Counted from the first letter of the stretch, positions 44,983-57,431 are shown. The stretch: DNA of 64,000 bases from Lithobates sylvaticus (GCA_028564925.1 CM053030.1:374637445-374701444); one strand, 5' to 3'. Program-made: numbers and translations. The notes: a model not told the origin generated them from the sequence alone.

Positions 44983-47235
44983 CAGTATGTCAGAAAATTA
45001 GAATATTACATAAGACCAATAAAAAAAAAAAAAAAAAACGATTTTTAATACAGAAATGTTGGCTTACTGAAATGTATGTCCATGTACAGTATAGTATGCA
45101 CTCAATACTTGGTCGGGGTTCCTTTTGCATGAATTACGGCATCAATGCAGCATGGAATGGAGGCGATCAGCCTGTGGCACTGCTGAGGTGTTATGGAAGC
45201 CCAGGTTGCTTTTATAATGGCACAATGGCTCAAAAGTGATATGGCCCAGAAATATTTAGACAGAATTAAGGTGGATAAAGCACCTGGACCTGATGGCATC
45301 CACCCACGGATCCTAAAAGAATTGAGCTCTGTAATTTCAAAGCCATTGTATTAAATTTTTAGGGACTCATTAATGACGGGAATAGTACAACTGGATTGGC
45401 GCAGGGCAAACGTGGTGCCTATATTTAAAAAGGGAACAAAGTCTTTACCAAGTAACTATAGACCTGTTAGTTTAACTTCTATAGTTGGGAAGATACTGGA
45501 GAGATTAATAAAAGACCACATAAATGAGTTCTTGCTGGAAAAAAACATTTTAAGCAACAGACAGCATGGATTCATGAAAGACAGAAGTTGTCAGACAAAC
45601 CTGATTTCTTTTTATGAGGAGGTAAGTAAAACCTTGGACAGAGGGGTGGCGGTGGACGTGATATACTTGGATTTTGCAAAAGCGTTCGATACAGTTCCCC
45701 ACACACGGCTCATGTGTAAGGTAAGGTCTACAGGCTTGGAAATATCAGTTTGTAAATGGATAGAAAATTGGCTAAAAGACAGAATTCAGAGAGTAGTGGT
45801 TAATGATTCTTACTCTGAATGGTCTAAGGTTATCAGTGGTGTACCCCAAGGTTCAGTGCTGGGACCCTTACTTTTTAATATCTTTATAAATGATATTGGG
45901 TCTGGGATCAAAAGTAACATTTCTGTCTTTGCAGATGACACCAAGCTATGCAGGGGAATAACGTCCTTACAGGATGTCTCCAATTTACAAGCTGACCTCA
46001 ATGCTCTGTCTAATTGGGCGACTATGTGGCAGATGAGGTTTAATGTTCATAAATGTAAAGTTATGTACTTGGGGGCTAAGAATATGCATGCATCATACAT
46101 GCTAGGGGGAGTACAACTGGGGGAATCCGTAGTGGAGAATGGATCTGGGGGTTTTGGTAGATCATAAGCTCAATAATAGCATGCAATTCCAAGCTGCGGT
46201 TTCCAAAGCAAGCAAAGTCCTTTCTTGTATTAAGAGAGGTATGGACTCCAGAGAGAGAGATATTATTTTCATATTTTCATTAGTAAGACCTCATCTGGAA
46301 TATGCAGTTCAGTTTTGGGCACCAGTTCTCAAAAAAGATATCGGGGAACTGGTGAAAGTGCAGAGAAGGGCAACCAAACTGATAAGAGGCATGGAGGAGC
46401 TCAGCTATAAGGAAAGATTAGAGGAACTGAATTTATTCACTCTTGAGAAGAGGAGAATACGGGGGGATATGTTCAACATGTTCAAATATATAAAGGGGTC
46501 CATATAGTGAACTTGGTGTTGAGCTATTCACTTTACGGTCAACACAGAGGACAAGGGGGCACTCTTTACATCTAGAGGAAAAGAGATTTCATCTCCAAAT
46601 ACGGAAAGGTTTCTTCACAGTAAGAGCTGTGAAAATGTGGAATAGACTCCCTGCAGAGGTGGTTCTGGCTAACTTAGTAGATTGCTTTAAGAAAGGCCTG
46701 GATACTTTCCTAAAGTTGATCCAGGGAAAATCTGATTGCCTCTTTAGGGATCAGGAAAGGGTTTTTTCCCCTGCTGTAGCAGATTGGAGCATGCTCTGCT
46801 GGTTTTTTTTTGTTGCCTTCCTCTGGATCAACTCTGGGTATAGAATTGGGTACTGTATATTGGATTGTACGATATTTTTTATTTTATTTATTGATTTTTT
46901 TTCTGGTGGAACTGGATGGACTTGTGTCTTTTTTCAGCCTAGCTAACTATGTAACGGCCCTTAGCTCATCTGCATTGTTGAGTCTGGTGTCTCTCATCTT
47001 CCTTTTGACAATACCTCACAGATTCTCTATGGGGTTTAGGTCAGGCGAGTTTGCTGGCCAAACAAGCACAGTGATACCATGATCATTAAATCAGGTATTG
47101 GTACTATTGGCAGTGTGGACAGGTGGCAAGTCCTGCTGGAAAATTAAATCAACATCTCCATAAAGCTGGTCAGCAGAGGGAAGCATGATGTGCTCTAGAA
47201 TTTTCCACTAGAGGGCTGTACTGACTGTTGTGGTG
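44983..47235 (-). mobile_element. Tc1-like transposon fossil split by a CR1 insertion
   Basis: The left part (44983 to about 45226), beginning CAGTATGTCAGAAAATTAG, and the right part (about 46953-47235) together match a vertebrate Tc1-like transposon. Its transposase is read on the - strand (antisense CCTCACAGATTCTCTATGGGG and CTGGAAAATTAAATCAAC correspond to the region around the catalytic residues). The right terminus is missing. Neither half keeps an open frame. Confidence 0.65.
45228..46952 (+). mobile_element. CR1/L2-clade LINE, 5'-truncated, inserted in the Tc1 copy
   Basis: The copy starts within the linker before the reverse transcriptase (KVDKAPGPDGIHPRIL) and runs to the family's 3' end (GGATGGACTTGTGTC, CTAACTATGTAAC). 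A 264-codon frame (45373-46167) holds [32 protein letters not shown] and FADDTKLCRGI. A stop precedes it and a frameshift follows; then LGVLVDHKLNN, RPHLEYAVQFWAPVL and VQRRATKLI appear, and further on MWNRLPAEVV. It is 5'-truncated, as is common for LINEs, and better preserved than the - strand copy at 19072-29440. Confidence 0.92.
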
Positions 47236-47372
47236 CTGTGTAAATGAATGCCGCTATATAAGTACCTGTAATAAATAATAATAATGTTAATAAATATGAT
47301 TGATACAATGTTTGATACAAAGTGTTCAGTATGTTGTTTATTACTTGTTTATTATTTTTTGTTTATTTACAG

Positions 47373-47462
47373 GAGATTACCACATGTTCAGCAGATTATT
47401 ACAAATGGACTCAGTATCTGTTTGCCAAAATGTACGAATCTGGACTTGTATACCAGAAAGAG
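47373..47462 (+). CDS. LARS2: mitochondrial leucyl-tRNA synthetase, exon
   Basis: Thirty codons between a polypyrimidine-AG acceptor (TTTATTTACAG) and a GTAAGT donor. They read [17 protein letters not shown], then [13 protein letters not shown], which matches LARS2 just downstream of the CFSWDR segment in the class I catalytic domain. LARS2 charges mitochondrial tRNA-Leu with leucine in the mitochondrial matrix. The exon is phase 0 at both ends and joins the exon at 62010 without change of frame. No stop or shift. The preceding exon, expected to end in WDR, was not found in this window. Confidence 0.93.
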
Positions 47463-47883
47463 GTAAGTATCAGATAAACTGCTTGTTGAAATTGTTTGCC
47501 ATTTGTATCCCATTGGGGAGATTTGCTTTCACTCTCTGTCTTAAGATGAGCTTGGACACCCCCTTAAACTCCTTTCTAGCTGAATGCCAAAATCTGCTAT
47601 TTTTTTTACACCTGCAAGCCGTGTGTAGGGGAGGGAATGACCTGGCCTGCAACTCCTTGGAGTTTGAGTTAAGATGAGTTTGGAAGATGCCCAAGCTCAT
47701 CTCTATCCCTGTCCCATAGCCACAACAGATTTCTCTTTTATTCCTGGTATGGTGACCACTAAACAAATTTAGATTTTCCTTTTTGCTTTCGATGATAATG
47801 GCTGCCAGAACAAATACAGAGAGTGAATCTTCCTGCTGGGTACACAGACAGAAATGAAAAATGGACAGGTGTCCTATTCTCTC

Positions 47884-48293
47884 TTAAGACGCCTTTTGCA
47901 CTGAGCCGTGGCTGCGTCAGCGCTAAAGCGCAGCTCATTTTAGCCGTGCTTTAGCACTATTTTGAGCTGCGCTTTTTGGCCACTAGCAGGGTGCTTTTAA
48001 CCCCAAAGAAGGGGTTACAAGTGCTCGTGTTGTGTCGCTTCCGAATCGCTTTTCAGGTGCTTTGGAATCTCTGCCTATTCATTTCAATGAGCAGGGTGTT
48101 TTGGGGAGCGCTGTACACAGCTCTCCCAAACCATCCCAAAGATGCTGCTTGCAGGTCTTTTCCTAATGTCCTGCAAGCGCACCGCCCCAGTGTGAAAAGA
48201 CACAATGAATAGGAGGTAGTTTTCTGACGTTATTTAAAGGCTATTTCTAGCGCTAAAATGCTTGAAAGCCGCCTCAGTGTGAAAGGGGTCTAA
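47884..48293. mobile_element. MITE with CCTTTTGCAC / GTGTGAAAGGGG ends
   Basis: Left GACGCCTTTTGCACTGAGC and right GCCTCAGTGTGAAAGGGGTC are imperfect inverted repeats, flanked by TTAA/TAA. Inside, repeated GCGCTAAA/TTTAGCGC motifs. Same group as 44467-44844 and 50552-50817. Confidence 0.7.
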
Positions 48294-48340
48294 CTATCTA
48301 AAACAAAAAAAAAAAGTTTTGCCTTCAGTCATAACTTCAG

Positions 48341-48742
48341 TTAAAGTGGAGGGCCACCCTAAAAAACAAAATTGAATTAAAATGTTCCAAAAAAAATAAG
48401 AAAAAAATATAAATGTTTTAAACTTAACAGAAATGCCTGTTGCTAGGTAATCTGCCTCTTCCTACTCCGCACTAATCTTCAGTCTTCTCTCCTCCTCGCA
48501 TTGTCTTCTGGGGAATGGGGCGCAGTGTGTTCTGGAACTGTGTGTGTCCCAGAACACAGCGTGCCCCATTCACAAAGTGCTGCGCTGCGCTCGCGGCTTC
48601 ACTTCCTGTTTCCCTTAGATAGAATGGCGGCGACATTGCGGACACCCTGGACAGGTAAGTCTGCTTATTAAAAGTCAGCAGCTACAGTGTTTGTAGCTGC
48701 TGACTTTTAAAAAAAAGAATTTCAGCTGGCCCTCCCCTTTAA
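48341..48742. mobile_element. TTAA-flanked MITE, 402 bp
   Basis: TTAAAGTGGAGGGCCACCCT at the left and AGCTGGCCCTCCCCTTTAA at the right. The inside holds AAAAGTCAGCAGCTACAGTG directly followed by its reverse complement. The paralogue at 18745-19071 lacks that hairpin. Likely T2/Kolobok-like. Confidence 0.8.
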
Positions 48743-49184
48743 GTGTAACCTCACTTCAGTTGCATCTCAAGGTCAGTTAAATTTATTTTATAGATTTTAG
48801 CAAACGTCGCTGTATTTTGACAGCAGAGGACACCCTGTGTGCGTTCAGGGAACCGCACCTACACAAATGTCATATTGGGATACTGCAGCTATGCCCAGTG
48901 AATGTGCCTATTCCATCTAGTTTATTTCAGGGATATACAACACTTTATTATTACAGATCAAGGAAAGCCCTCATCACATTATAGGAGTTTGGTTAGCTGA
49001 GCATTTTTTTTTCTGGTTCAGACTTGCTAGGTAGAGCAAACACACACTTAGTTATTGTTCGAGGTTCTGTGTTGCTTAGAAACAGTTTTTTAATGGACAA
49101 AAACATTTTTTTTATCAAAATATATATTTTTTTCTTTCATTACTTTACATTACATAAAGCCAAATAGAAAACTAGGACACAAAC

Positions 49185-50316
49185 TTAGGCTAGGTTCACA
49201 CATGTCCACTGCCAATTTCCTAAGCAGCTGTTCAACGGTTCAGCTGCAATTTCACCGCGGTTCAAATGCAAAGCTGGTGGCCACCAGCGTCTTTAACATT
49301 AGCTGATTGTTAAGGAGCGTGCCAGGAAGCCGACCATCATGTCCCTAACAACAGGTGACTCCTCATCTGTCAGTGAGTTTCCTCGCTGACAGCTGAATGT
49401 AAAAAAAAAAACAAAAAAAAACATTTCTACAGATTTTAAGGGGAACCTCACAGCAAAAACAAAAAACATTGTCGGCAATAAAAAATATTTTTTTAAAAAC
49501 GGTGTGGTGTCCCCCCCCCCTTAAATTCATACCAGACCCTTATCTGAGCATGCAGGAAGGGGAAAGGGGGCGAGTGAGCGCCTCCCCCCCCTCCTGAACC
49601 ATACCAGGCCACCTGCTCTCAACATGGGGGGCTGACCCCCCTCCACTTCAAAGCACCACATGTTGATGGGGACAAGGGCCTCTTCCCCACAGCCCTGGCC
49701 AGTGGTTGTGGGGATCTTCGGGCAGGGGACTTATCGAAATCTGGAAGCCCCCTTTAACAAGGGGGTATCCGGATCCCACACCCCATGAGAATGAGTATGG
49801 GGTACCATGTGCTTAGCTGTGTCCATTCACAGCTATCCACATGTAAACAAATTTGCTGGTTATCAGTGTTCATTTCCTCGCGAGCTGTCACAGCATGAGG
49901 AGAGGAGAGACGGTAACTGGATATTCTGACATCACACATTTACACTGATAATCAGGGCACTGATCATAAGTGCCCTGATTAACAGTGCTGCCTGTCAGTG
50001 TCCATCAATGCCACCTATCAGTGGCCATCAGTGCAGCCTCATGAGTGCCCATCAGCACACATCAGTCAAGGAGAAAAATCACGACTTATTTGCTAAATTC
50101 TATAACAGAAACTTAGAAAAACTAAGATAAAAATTTCATACGGGTACAGTGTTGCATGATCACGCAATTGTCATTCAAAATGTGACAGCACTGCTGAAAA
50201 TTGACCTGGGCAGGAAGGGGATGAAAGTGCCCAGTATTAAAGTGATTAAATGGAATGTGGTGCGTTTCTGCAAAACTGAAAACACACTGTAAAACTCATG
50301 TGTCAACCTAGCCTAA
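49185..50316. mobile_element. MITE-like composite, about 1.1 kb
   Basis: TTAGGCTAGGTTCACACATG at the left and CATGTGTCAACCTAGCCTAA at the right are inverted repeats. The right third (about 49970-50250) carries the sequence of another TTAA family (CAGTGCCCATCAG, ending CCCAGTATTAAAGTGATTAA), so one element lies inside another. No transposase. Confidence 0.72.
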
Positions 50317-50551
50317 GCATATAAAAGGCCTGTGGAAACTAACTCATTAGTCTTGCTAATAGGTAAAATGTGGACTAAGGGCTTGAGGCTTTAGGTCATC
50401 CAAAGCTCTACAAAGTCTCAAGGCTCTTGAACCCAGGCCAGAACTTATCAACCCCTTGGCACTGAGCGTACGGAAATACTTTTACCTAAACATTTTTTAC
50501 CTTAATGCAAGGAATGCATTAAGATAAAAATGTTTAGGTTTTAGAACCACT
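50317..50551. repeat. T2-like repeat remnant
   Basis: ATTTTTTACCTTAATGCAAG and its mirror image CATTAAGATAAAAATG near 50490-50540, followed by AACCACTTTAA, resemble the hairpin end of T2-like elements. Confidence 0.5.
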
Positions 50552-50817
50552 TTAAGACCCCTTTCACACTGAGGCGCTTTACAGGCGCTATAGCGCTAAA
50601 AATAGCGCCTGTAAAGCGCCTCTCCTGTCACTCCCATGTGTACACTGCTCCTAAAGCACCCCTTCAAATCAATGCTGAAGCGCCAGCAAAGCTTTTAACC
50701 CTTTTTTGGCTGCTAGCGGGGGTTAATATTGCTGCTAAAACTTCAGTAAAGCGCCGCTAAAAATAGTGGCGCTTTACCGCTGACGCCCGGACACTGTGAG
50801 TGTGAAAGTGCCCTTAA
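50552..50817. mobile_element. MITE with CCCCTTTCACACTGAGG ends, 266 bp
   Basis: Left TTAAGACCCCTTTCACACTG and right GTGAGTGTGAAAGTGCCCTTAA. The inner GGCGCTATAGCGCTAAAAAT is self-complementary. Confidence 0.8.
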
Positions 50818-51246
50818 GGCAAAGCTTTTTATTTCATTTTTTATAGTGTAGGGAAGGGTTAAATGGCTGTTTTTGCCACTTCTGTCTTATTTTAGGGATA
50901 TCCCTTCGCTTCCTGTCCTGTAGACTCAGCGGGTCATTAGGGAATATCTTTCCAATATGAAGGACATCCCCTCTAAGTTGTTTCAGTAACAGGTGTTTGC
51001 ATTGGAAGATTTTCTCTCTATTCCTCTTCTGGTGGCTGTTTAAAATTTGGAGTTTACCCTCATTTTCATTCTTGGGAGAATAGTGATTGGAACAATTAGA
51101 GAGAGGAAATCCCTCTAAAAGGGACACAAATGGCTATAAAAACCTGAAAGTGGTTCTAGTCCCTGATCAATATTCAAATAAAAAAAAAATAGTCTTGCCT
51201 TTAGTTCTTCTTTAATTTTTGTTTTGTTAGCAGTTTCCTGTCACCA

Positions 51247-52030
51247 GAAAGTTTTGTCCCCCATTCGCATGCCCCTTCCTTCAAATGTTGTGACATAGCT
51301 GTTTTGGTGTTTCCTTGTAGAATTTGTCTTCTTTCCAAAAAGGAATTAATTTGGCCAACTAGTAAAGTCTAAATGAATCATAGTGATTTTCATCCAGGAG
51401 CTGGCGTTCTGATTGAATGAGCTCAAGAGAACATTTGTTCCTCTTGCTGTTATTATTGTATTTGGTTCCTGGCTGCCCATTACAGCTCAATGTTCTTTTT
51501 GCAGTTAATTAAGAGAGTTATTTTTGAAATTTTGATGTGCGTTTTGTTTGACTAATTACTATCATGGTTTTTGAGAACCTGATCTTTAATAGGATCATGA
51601 TAGCTGTAGCAGATATTGCACAATGCAGATATTTGCTATATTGATTTTTCTTCCTTACCGATCTTAGTCTTTTGCACTCACCGTAAAGTTTTGTCCCCAT
51701 TTGCATGTCCCTCTGCTTCGTATGTTGTGACAAAGCTGTTTCGGTGTTTCCTTGTAGAATTTGTCTTCTTTCCAAAAAGGAATTGAACTGGCCAACTCGG
51801 AAAAGGCCTGGATGAATCATAGTGATTTTCACCCAGGAGCTGGTGTTCTGATTGAATGAGCCCAGGAGAACATTTGTTCCTCTCGCTGTTATTATCGTAT
51901 TTGGTTCCTAGCTGCTCATCACAGCTCAATGTTCTTTTTAAGGAGGTATTTTAGAAATTCTGCTGTGCATTTTGTTTGTCTAATATCTAATGATCATGAC
52001 AGTTATATCATTGCACATTGCAGAGATCTA
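51247..52030. repeat. tandem duplication, period about 436 bp, two copies
   Basis: AAAGTTTTGTCCCC...GTTGTGACA-AGCTGTTT-GGTGTTTCC starts at about 51249 and again at about 51685. The copies stay alignable for at least 260 bp (TTCCTTGTAGAATTTGTC, ATCATAGTGATTTTCA) and more weakly further. They differ at scattered bases. No open frame is shared by both copies, so it does not look like exon duplication. Confidence 0.88.
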
Positions 52031-53159
52031 AAATACAGATTTTTTTATATAATGAACACCGTTATGTCAGTAAAGTAATATAGGGGCTGCCATTGTTGGC
52101 CTTATTCTGAAAATGCTATTACTTCTAAGTCATTGACTAAAACTATAATGCAACAAATACAAGTCAGAATTCTGTTTCTTTATACTTTTTTAGATTATTG
52201 GCTCATAGTAATATAGCCAAAGAATCAGCATGACAGCCAGATGTCTAGCAAAGGGAAAGGTCAGGACAGCTTACATTTTTCTCTCTCTCATAACAGTTTG
52301 CCTTTAAATTTTTTCTTAAAGCCAAAACTTTTTGGACAGAGTCTTGAGGAGTTAAAACCTGAGTCAGGTTTTTATTGTGGTGTGTGTTCCAGTTGGGCAG
52401 AATTACCCTCACTATGTCCTATGTGTCCTGTTGAACACTGTCATCGGGTACTAAAATTAGGAGTTGTCACCTGAACTTAAATAGAGGGGAAATGTTCTTA
52501 AGGGGACACTTACTCTGGTGACAGGTCACCATTTCCTGTTGTGTCTACAGGACAGGAAGTGAAAGGAGCTTTCTCAAATGGGACATAAAATGGCCAAAAA
52601 AATCTGATCAGGGTTATAACCATTTCAATCCTTTCCAAAACATTTTTGGCTTTAAATCTGCTTTAAAGCATTTTTTTAATAATATTAATATGCAAAGTAA
52701 TCAAACATTAAAAGGTTTAATGATGTTCACAAATGCAGTATGTATGGTACTTAGAATTAAGCACTGCTTTGTTCTTTATCTTCCACTTTATGATAAATAG
52801 CTGCATCATCCAAACAAAAAGAAGAGAGAAATAGATTTATCTACAGAGCTTACACATATCTGTTTTTAAATAAACCTGTCAGCAGTTTTAAACTTTAAAG
52901 TACAGTATTCAACTCTTCAAGATGCCTGTTATGTTCCTTATTAGCCAAAAGGCATCCTATGTGCCTATCTGAAACTAGAGTGTCTTTGTTATTGACTTCA
53001 GGGAGTAATCCCAACCAACCCCAAAGACAGAGTTAAGAGACGTTAGGGAATCAAAATAACCAACCAAACATACATACTCATGTAGATGGCTGCTGCAGCT
53101 GTCCCCCATTGCCTCTAAGACCGAGAACTGAACGATCAAACACAGCTGATGGTTCAATT
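52031..53159. other. no recognisable gene
   Basis: Intronic AT-rich sequence. A short repeat-like stretch at about 52490-52670 (GACAGGAAGTGAAAGGAGC, TGGCTTTAAATCTGCTTTAA) resembles the edge of a T2-like element. Confidence 0.5.
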
Positions 53160-53485
53160 CTTGGTCTTCGGTGACTATCAGTCCCTGGCTCTCTGCTCTA
53201 CCCCTCCATCGCTCACTGAAGTGCTGGGCTGTGGAGGGGGTGGCAGCATCTGGCTCAGGCTCTCAGCGGTTTGCTGAGAGCCTGAGCCATCTGCTAGTCA
53301 AGGTAACTGGGTGGATCCCGACTGTACAGTTGGGATTGATCCAGAGCCTAGACTGGCTGAGTGACGTCAGCAAATTTTAGCCTGCTGTCAGCTGAAAATG
53401 GGTCACAGGAGTGTAGAGCGAAGTGCACTTTTTGTGATCTACAGGAGAAGTAGGGCCAAAAGAGCTTTGGCCCTACCTCTCTTTT
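53160..53485. repeat. dispersed repeat, inverted relative to 3381-3770
   Basis: Contains GGCTCTCTGCTC, GGGCTGTGGAGGGG and, at its right end, ACAGGAGAAGTAGGGCC followed by its mirror image GGCCCTACCTCTCTTTTAA. An inner palindrome is CTCAGGCTCTCAGC / GCTGAGAGCCTGAG (about 53256-53286). Confidence 0.65.
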
Positions 53486-54189
53486 AATAACTCTACCCCT
53501 GCACCAGCTTTTCCTTTATCTCTCCTGTCCAAGACTTGCAGGACTCCTTGCACTATTTCTAGATTTAGGTAATAGTCATTCTACCTTTAGAGGACAGATT
53601 AATAAAGTTGTACTCTCACAGGTGCTGTCTTTGGCCACTGGGCTATTCTCTATTCCTAGAGTGTCCTCTAAGGTCGTGAAACCCTTCAGAACCTCCTATG
53701 AACTCATACAGGTGTACTGATATTTAAAAGATTCTTCTCCCTCCATTTATTTCAGAAATATCCATAGCACAGTTTACATGTTAGAGCCTATGGCTGGGTA
53801 ATCATCTCCCAAAGTGTTGCTCACCAACTCCAGCTTTGTCTGGAATACTTAGGCTTATTTCTACTCACAGCCCAAAGACAGGTCTCTTTGTGCTAGAAGA
53901 TGTGGATTATAAACAAGTATTCTGAGCCTTGGGAAGTCCTCTCAATGTTTTCCTACTCGCCCAATTTCTCAATACATACCTCTTAACAGCCACATCCGGT
54001 TAAGAAAGTAATACTTAATATCTTTCTTGTGCTGATCATATTTCTGTCCAGCAAAGTAGGAAACTCAACCAATCCTGTGCATGGGGAGGTCATTCCTAAC
54101 ACACCAATAATAGTGCTTATGGGAAAAGCCAGCTTTGCAAGTCCCTGGATGAGGCTACCTGAAATAGTATTTGGCTCACCTCTTCTGAA
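53486..54189. other. weakly L1-like or unrecognised
   Basis: Possibly the more decayed 5' part of the L1 fragment that follows, but no block is convincing. Confidence 0.3.
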
Positions 54190-55100
54190 TGCTCTCATAA
54201 TATCCTTGCCCAGGAGATTTAAACTGCTTTCCCAGTGGTACTTGACCCCTGATCGCTTCTCTTGATTTGCTCCCAGTGTGTCCACGATGTGTTTTCGGGG
54301 CTGTAGAGAGCATGGCACTTTGCTTCACATCCGGTGGACCTCCCCCAAGGTGATCCACTTTATGACCCAGGTATACACAGTGATCAGAACTGTACTGAAT
54401 GGAAATTTGGCCTGTGATCCATGGGAGGCTTTGCTTCACAAGCCTTTTGCAACACTGTCCGGAAATCAGGAAATTCGTAAGCTTTCTTTTCCTGGCAGCT
54501 CGCCAGACACTGGCTAAAACCTGGAGACAACAATTTCTTAACTTTGCAGGGGTTAAGCAATGCCTCATGGGCACTATGGTACAAAAGAAGCTCATCTCCG
54601 TTTTGAGTGACACCCATGCCAAATTTCTGAAGGTATAGGAACTTTGGGTTGCCCACAGCGACAGTTTGAACCTGGACTGACCTGTGCTCTCGACTTGGCG
54701 ATTGCTAGGCAGCTTTTAGCTGTGGACACATGACTGTATCCTGCGAGACTCCTCCCCCTGACCTTGTCCTGCCCTTCTTCCTTTACACTCCTGCTACTGT
54801 TGGACTCCATTTGTCCTCGTGTTTGCTGGCCTACTATTTAGTGCCGATTCCACTCCCACCCCTAGGTTGTGGATTGCATTTCTCCAATAGGTGAAGTAGA
54901 CCTTAGGGCTTTCTCCTACTTGATTACATCACCACAGCCCACAGTTATTCATTCTGCTTGTTTTTATGATGGCGATGACTCTTCTGTTTTGATTTGCTCT
55001 TATATGCTTCCTTTTTGCTCTTTCACTTATACTGGAAATGTTTTTCATTGTTGTCCTGTGCTAATAAAAATGGTTGAAAACTGTAATAAACATTTTTATA
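54190..55100 (+). mobile_element. L1-clade LINE 3' end
   Basis: In three frames on the + strand come FRGCREHGTLLHIRWTSPKV (cysteine-rich C-terminal motif, compare CWRC-GTLLHLWWDCP), ARQTLAKTWRQQFLNFAGVK and LISVLSDTHAKFLKVWELW, the usual end of L1 ORF2. A 3' UTR with AATAAA-type signals (GCTAATAAAAATGG, GTAATAAACA) follows to about 55100. 5'-truncated and dead. Confidence 0.8.
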
Positions 55101-55749
55101 ATGTAAAAAGACAGCTTCTTGCTGGGGATCAGATTTACATTATTTTGCAGCTTATTTATTTCCCAAGAAAATAGGAAAATGTTAACATGAAAACAGTAAA
55201 GCAAAATATTATAGAGCATATAACAAAAGAACATCAAATATACTTTTGGCAAGGCTGTCCCCCTAGACACGGTCTCATCAGCTGGGCTCAAGATGATGGT
55301 AGAGAGAGCCATGAGGCTCAGAGAGCCATCAGGCATGAGCCAAGAGCGAAAAGGTACGAATTCCCTTCTGTGTGCACTTTTTACACATTCATTCAGACCC
55401 ACTCGTAACCACACCCCGCTACCCTCCTGTCCAATGAGATATTTTCAAGAGGTAGTCCTTTTAGTATATTATATTTCTGTCCGTCCAGCTGTATTGGTCT
55501 CCAGGGGCAGTTCCTGGCTTTCCCTTTGATCTTCTGTAGCAGGGCATTCATCAATCATCTTGTCAGCCATGGTCCTTTTTGAAGCTTGCTTTTGTTAAGC
55601 TTTGTTTCTATCAGATGAATATTCTGAAATGCTACAAAGCTTTGATGTGCAACTTGTTACATTCCAGACAGCCCCAAGAATGCAAAGGTTTGGTATAGCC
55701 ATAGTTCATATTTCAAACACCTCTTGTATTTATGTAATAAAACATGTTG

Positions 55750-55970
55750 CCTTCCAACATGTGCTGATTTCAGACACTGCTTCTATGGAACAGTCCATAC
55801 CTGTCTTACCGCTTTGCGCTTCCCAACATGTGTTTTCAGAACCAGTTCCTATGGAACAGTCCATAACTGTCTTAATGTGTTGCGTTTTCCAACATGTATT
55901 TCAGAAACAGCTCCTATGGAACAGTCCATAACGGTCCTAACGTGTGCTTCCCAACATATGCCGCTTTGCC
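55750..55970. repeat. tandem repeat of about 60 bp, four copies, next to the ERV terminal repeat
   Basis: CTATGGAACAGTCCATA preceded by a CCAACATGTG-like stretch and TTTCAGA recurs at about 55785, 55850 and 55910, with a partial fourth unit. Such arrays are common in retroviral U3 regions, which fits its position. Confidence 0.75.
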
Positions 55971-56843
55971 ACTGAGTGACATACCACCATCATTCTTCAG
56001 TGACAGCTTCCATGTCACCATTCTGTGTCTTCTCCTTTCCGGTATCTTCACGACGGCGTGCACTACAGGCAAGGGGTGTCCATTCACTCACCATTCACCA
56101 GCACAGACTCAGGGCAACATTTTAACCAGCTTTCAGATACAGAATCTCAAGGAGGGCCTTACTCACCCATATTACTAACCTAAAATACACATATGTTACA
56201 CTATACCATAACATAAATCAACCCATTACCATAATATATGCATATATATGTGACCCATCAAATTACGTATCACACTCCCAACCTCCTATAACCCTTTACT
56301 GTAAATACGAGTCGGGGTTAGGCAGGCTTGCTCACAATGGCCTTTACTACCGCAGTTTTGGCACGTCAGCGGTATTTCAGGGCTCTGAATTGGCAGCAAA
56401 GCCTCTAACTTGTACGAAGAGACCTTACTGTGAATTTGTCCCTCCACTTGCATAGATAAATAGAAGAGCTTCCTATATAAATTTTGAGTCTAACGCACAT
56501 AAACCTAAAACAATGACAAAGCACAAAATTCCATCCCTGTGCCTGGATTTCAGAGACCATGTCCAGGGTATACCATGCACCCCTACATATTGTTAGGTTC
56601 AAGGAACACCCTAGTTCAATGACTAGCATTACATTGGTATGCTTTAGGACAAAGAAACAAACTTGTCTATGTCCCAAATAATACCCAGGTGCTTTCTTCC
56701 CAGCAATGATTTCTCCATCCAGAGCACAGAATGAAATCTTCCCAACATTTCTCGTTCACCACCATGTATTGACCTGGCACACAAAGCACATCATGGTCAT
56801 GCTTCCGACAGAGGAAAATATCAACCTGCCCCCAGCTTCCATC

Positions 56844-57431
56844 CTATCTGATCACATGTGGGTCATTTAGCCTCAGATGCAACAAGGTAGAATCCCCAGT
56901 CAGTAAGCCCATTGATACCACCGAATACACAGACTGAGTCTGCACTTCTGTATATGGGATCAATGAGGAAGCATAACATCTCTCATAATCCAAACTAGCA
57001 CAGCCCATCCAGGCATTCGACCACCACTTTGGATTAGTGTAAGCAACGTGTTCTGGCAAAGTCTTACTGAGCTGTGATGCCAACTCATCAGGCCACTGCC
57101 CCTCATACAGAGACTGTACAATCAGCTTGAAGTTGGTTGATACCTCCTCCTGCCCCTGCGTGCATGCCAGAACCCATGACAGATTTCTGTCCTGTACCAT
57201 CACACTCTCTACCAACCTCTCAACATGGTTGACAAAATCCGGAGCCACTTTAACTTGGGTATTTATGTGACTTTGTTGAATGTTATGAAGGATGCCACCA
57301 ATCTCTCTGAGTAACAAAGCCCCGCCCCCTGACGCTTTGGCTGAGAGTTTGTTGCTCAGGATACCGATGACCACTCCATTAACAACACCCATCCCAGCTC
57401 CTATTCCCCCCCAATATAGTGCTGAATACAT
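56844..57431 (-). pseudogene. retroviral envelope glycoprotein remnant
   Basis: The - strand peptide opens with a Gly-rich hydrophobic stretch (GGIGAGMGVVNGVVIG, then LSNKLSA). Further on it contains RNLSWVLACTQGQEEV, WWSNAWMGCASLDYERCY and SVYSVVSMGLL. This arrangement resembles a group of retroviral envelope-like proteins known from fish and amphibian endogenous retroviruses. It is part of the fossil 55590-59055. Assignment rests on pattern memory only. Confidence 0.55.

Noticed and set aside
51247-52030. Duplicated exon in the LARS2 intron
   Set aside because: No frame is open in both copies and no splice-site pair fits; LARS2 protein is already continuous from 47462 to 62010.
53983-54656. 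- strand frames of 90-148 codons
   Set aside because: The + strand carries the L1 C-terminal motifs; these are antisense shadows.
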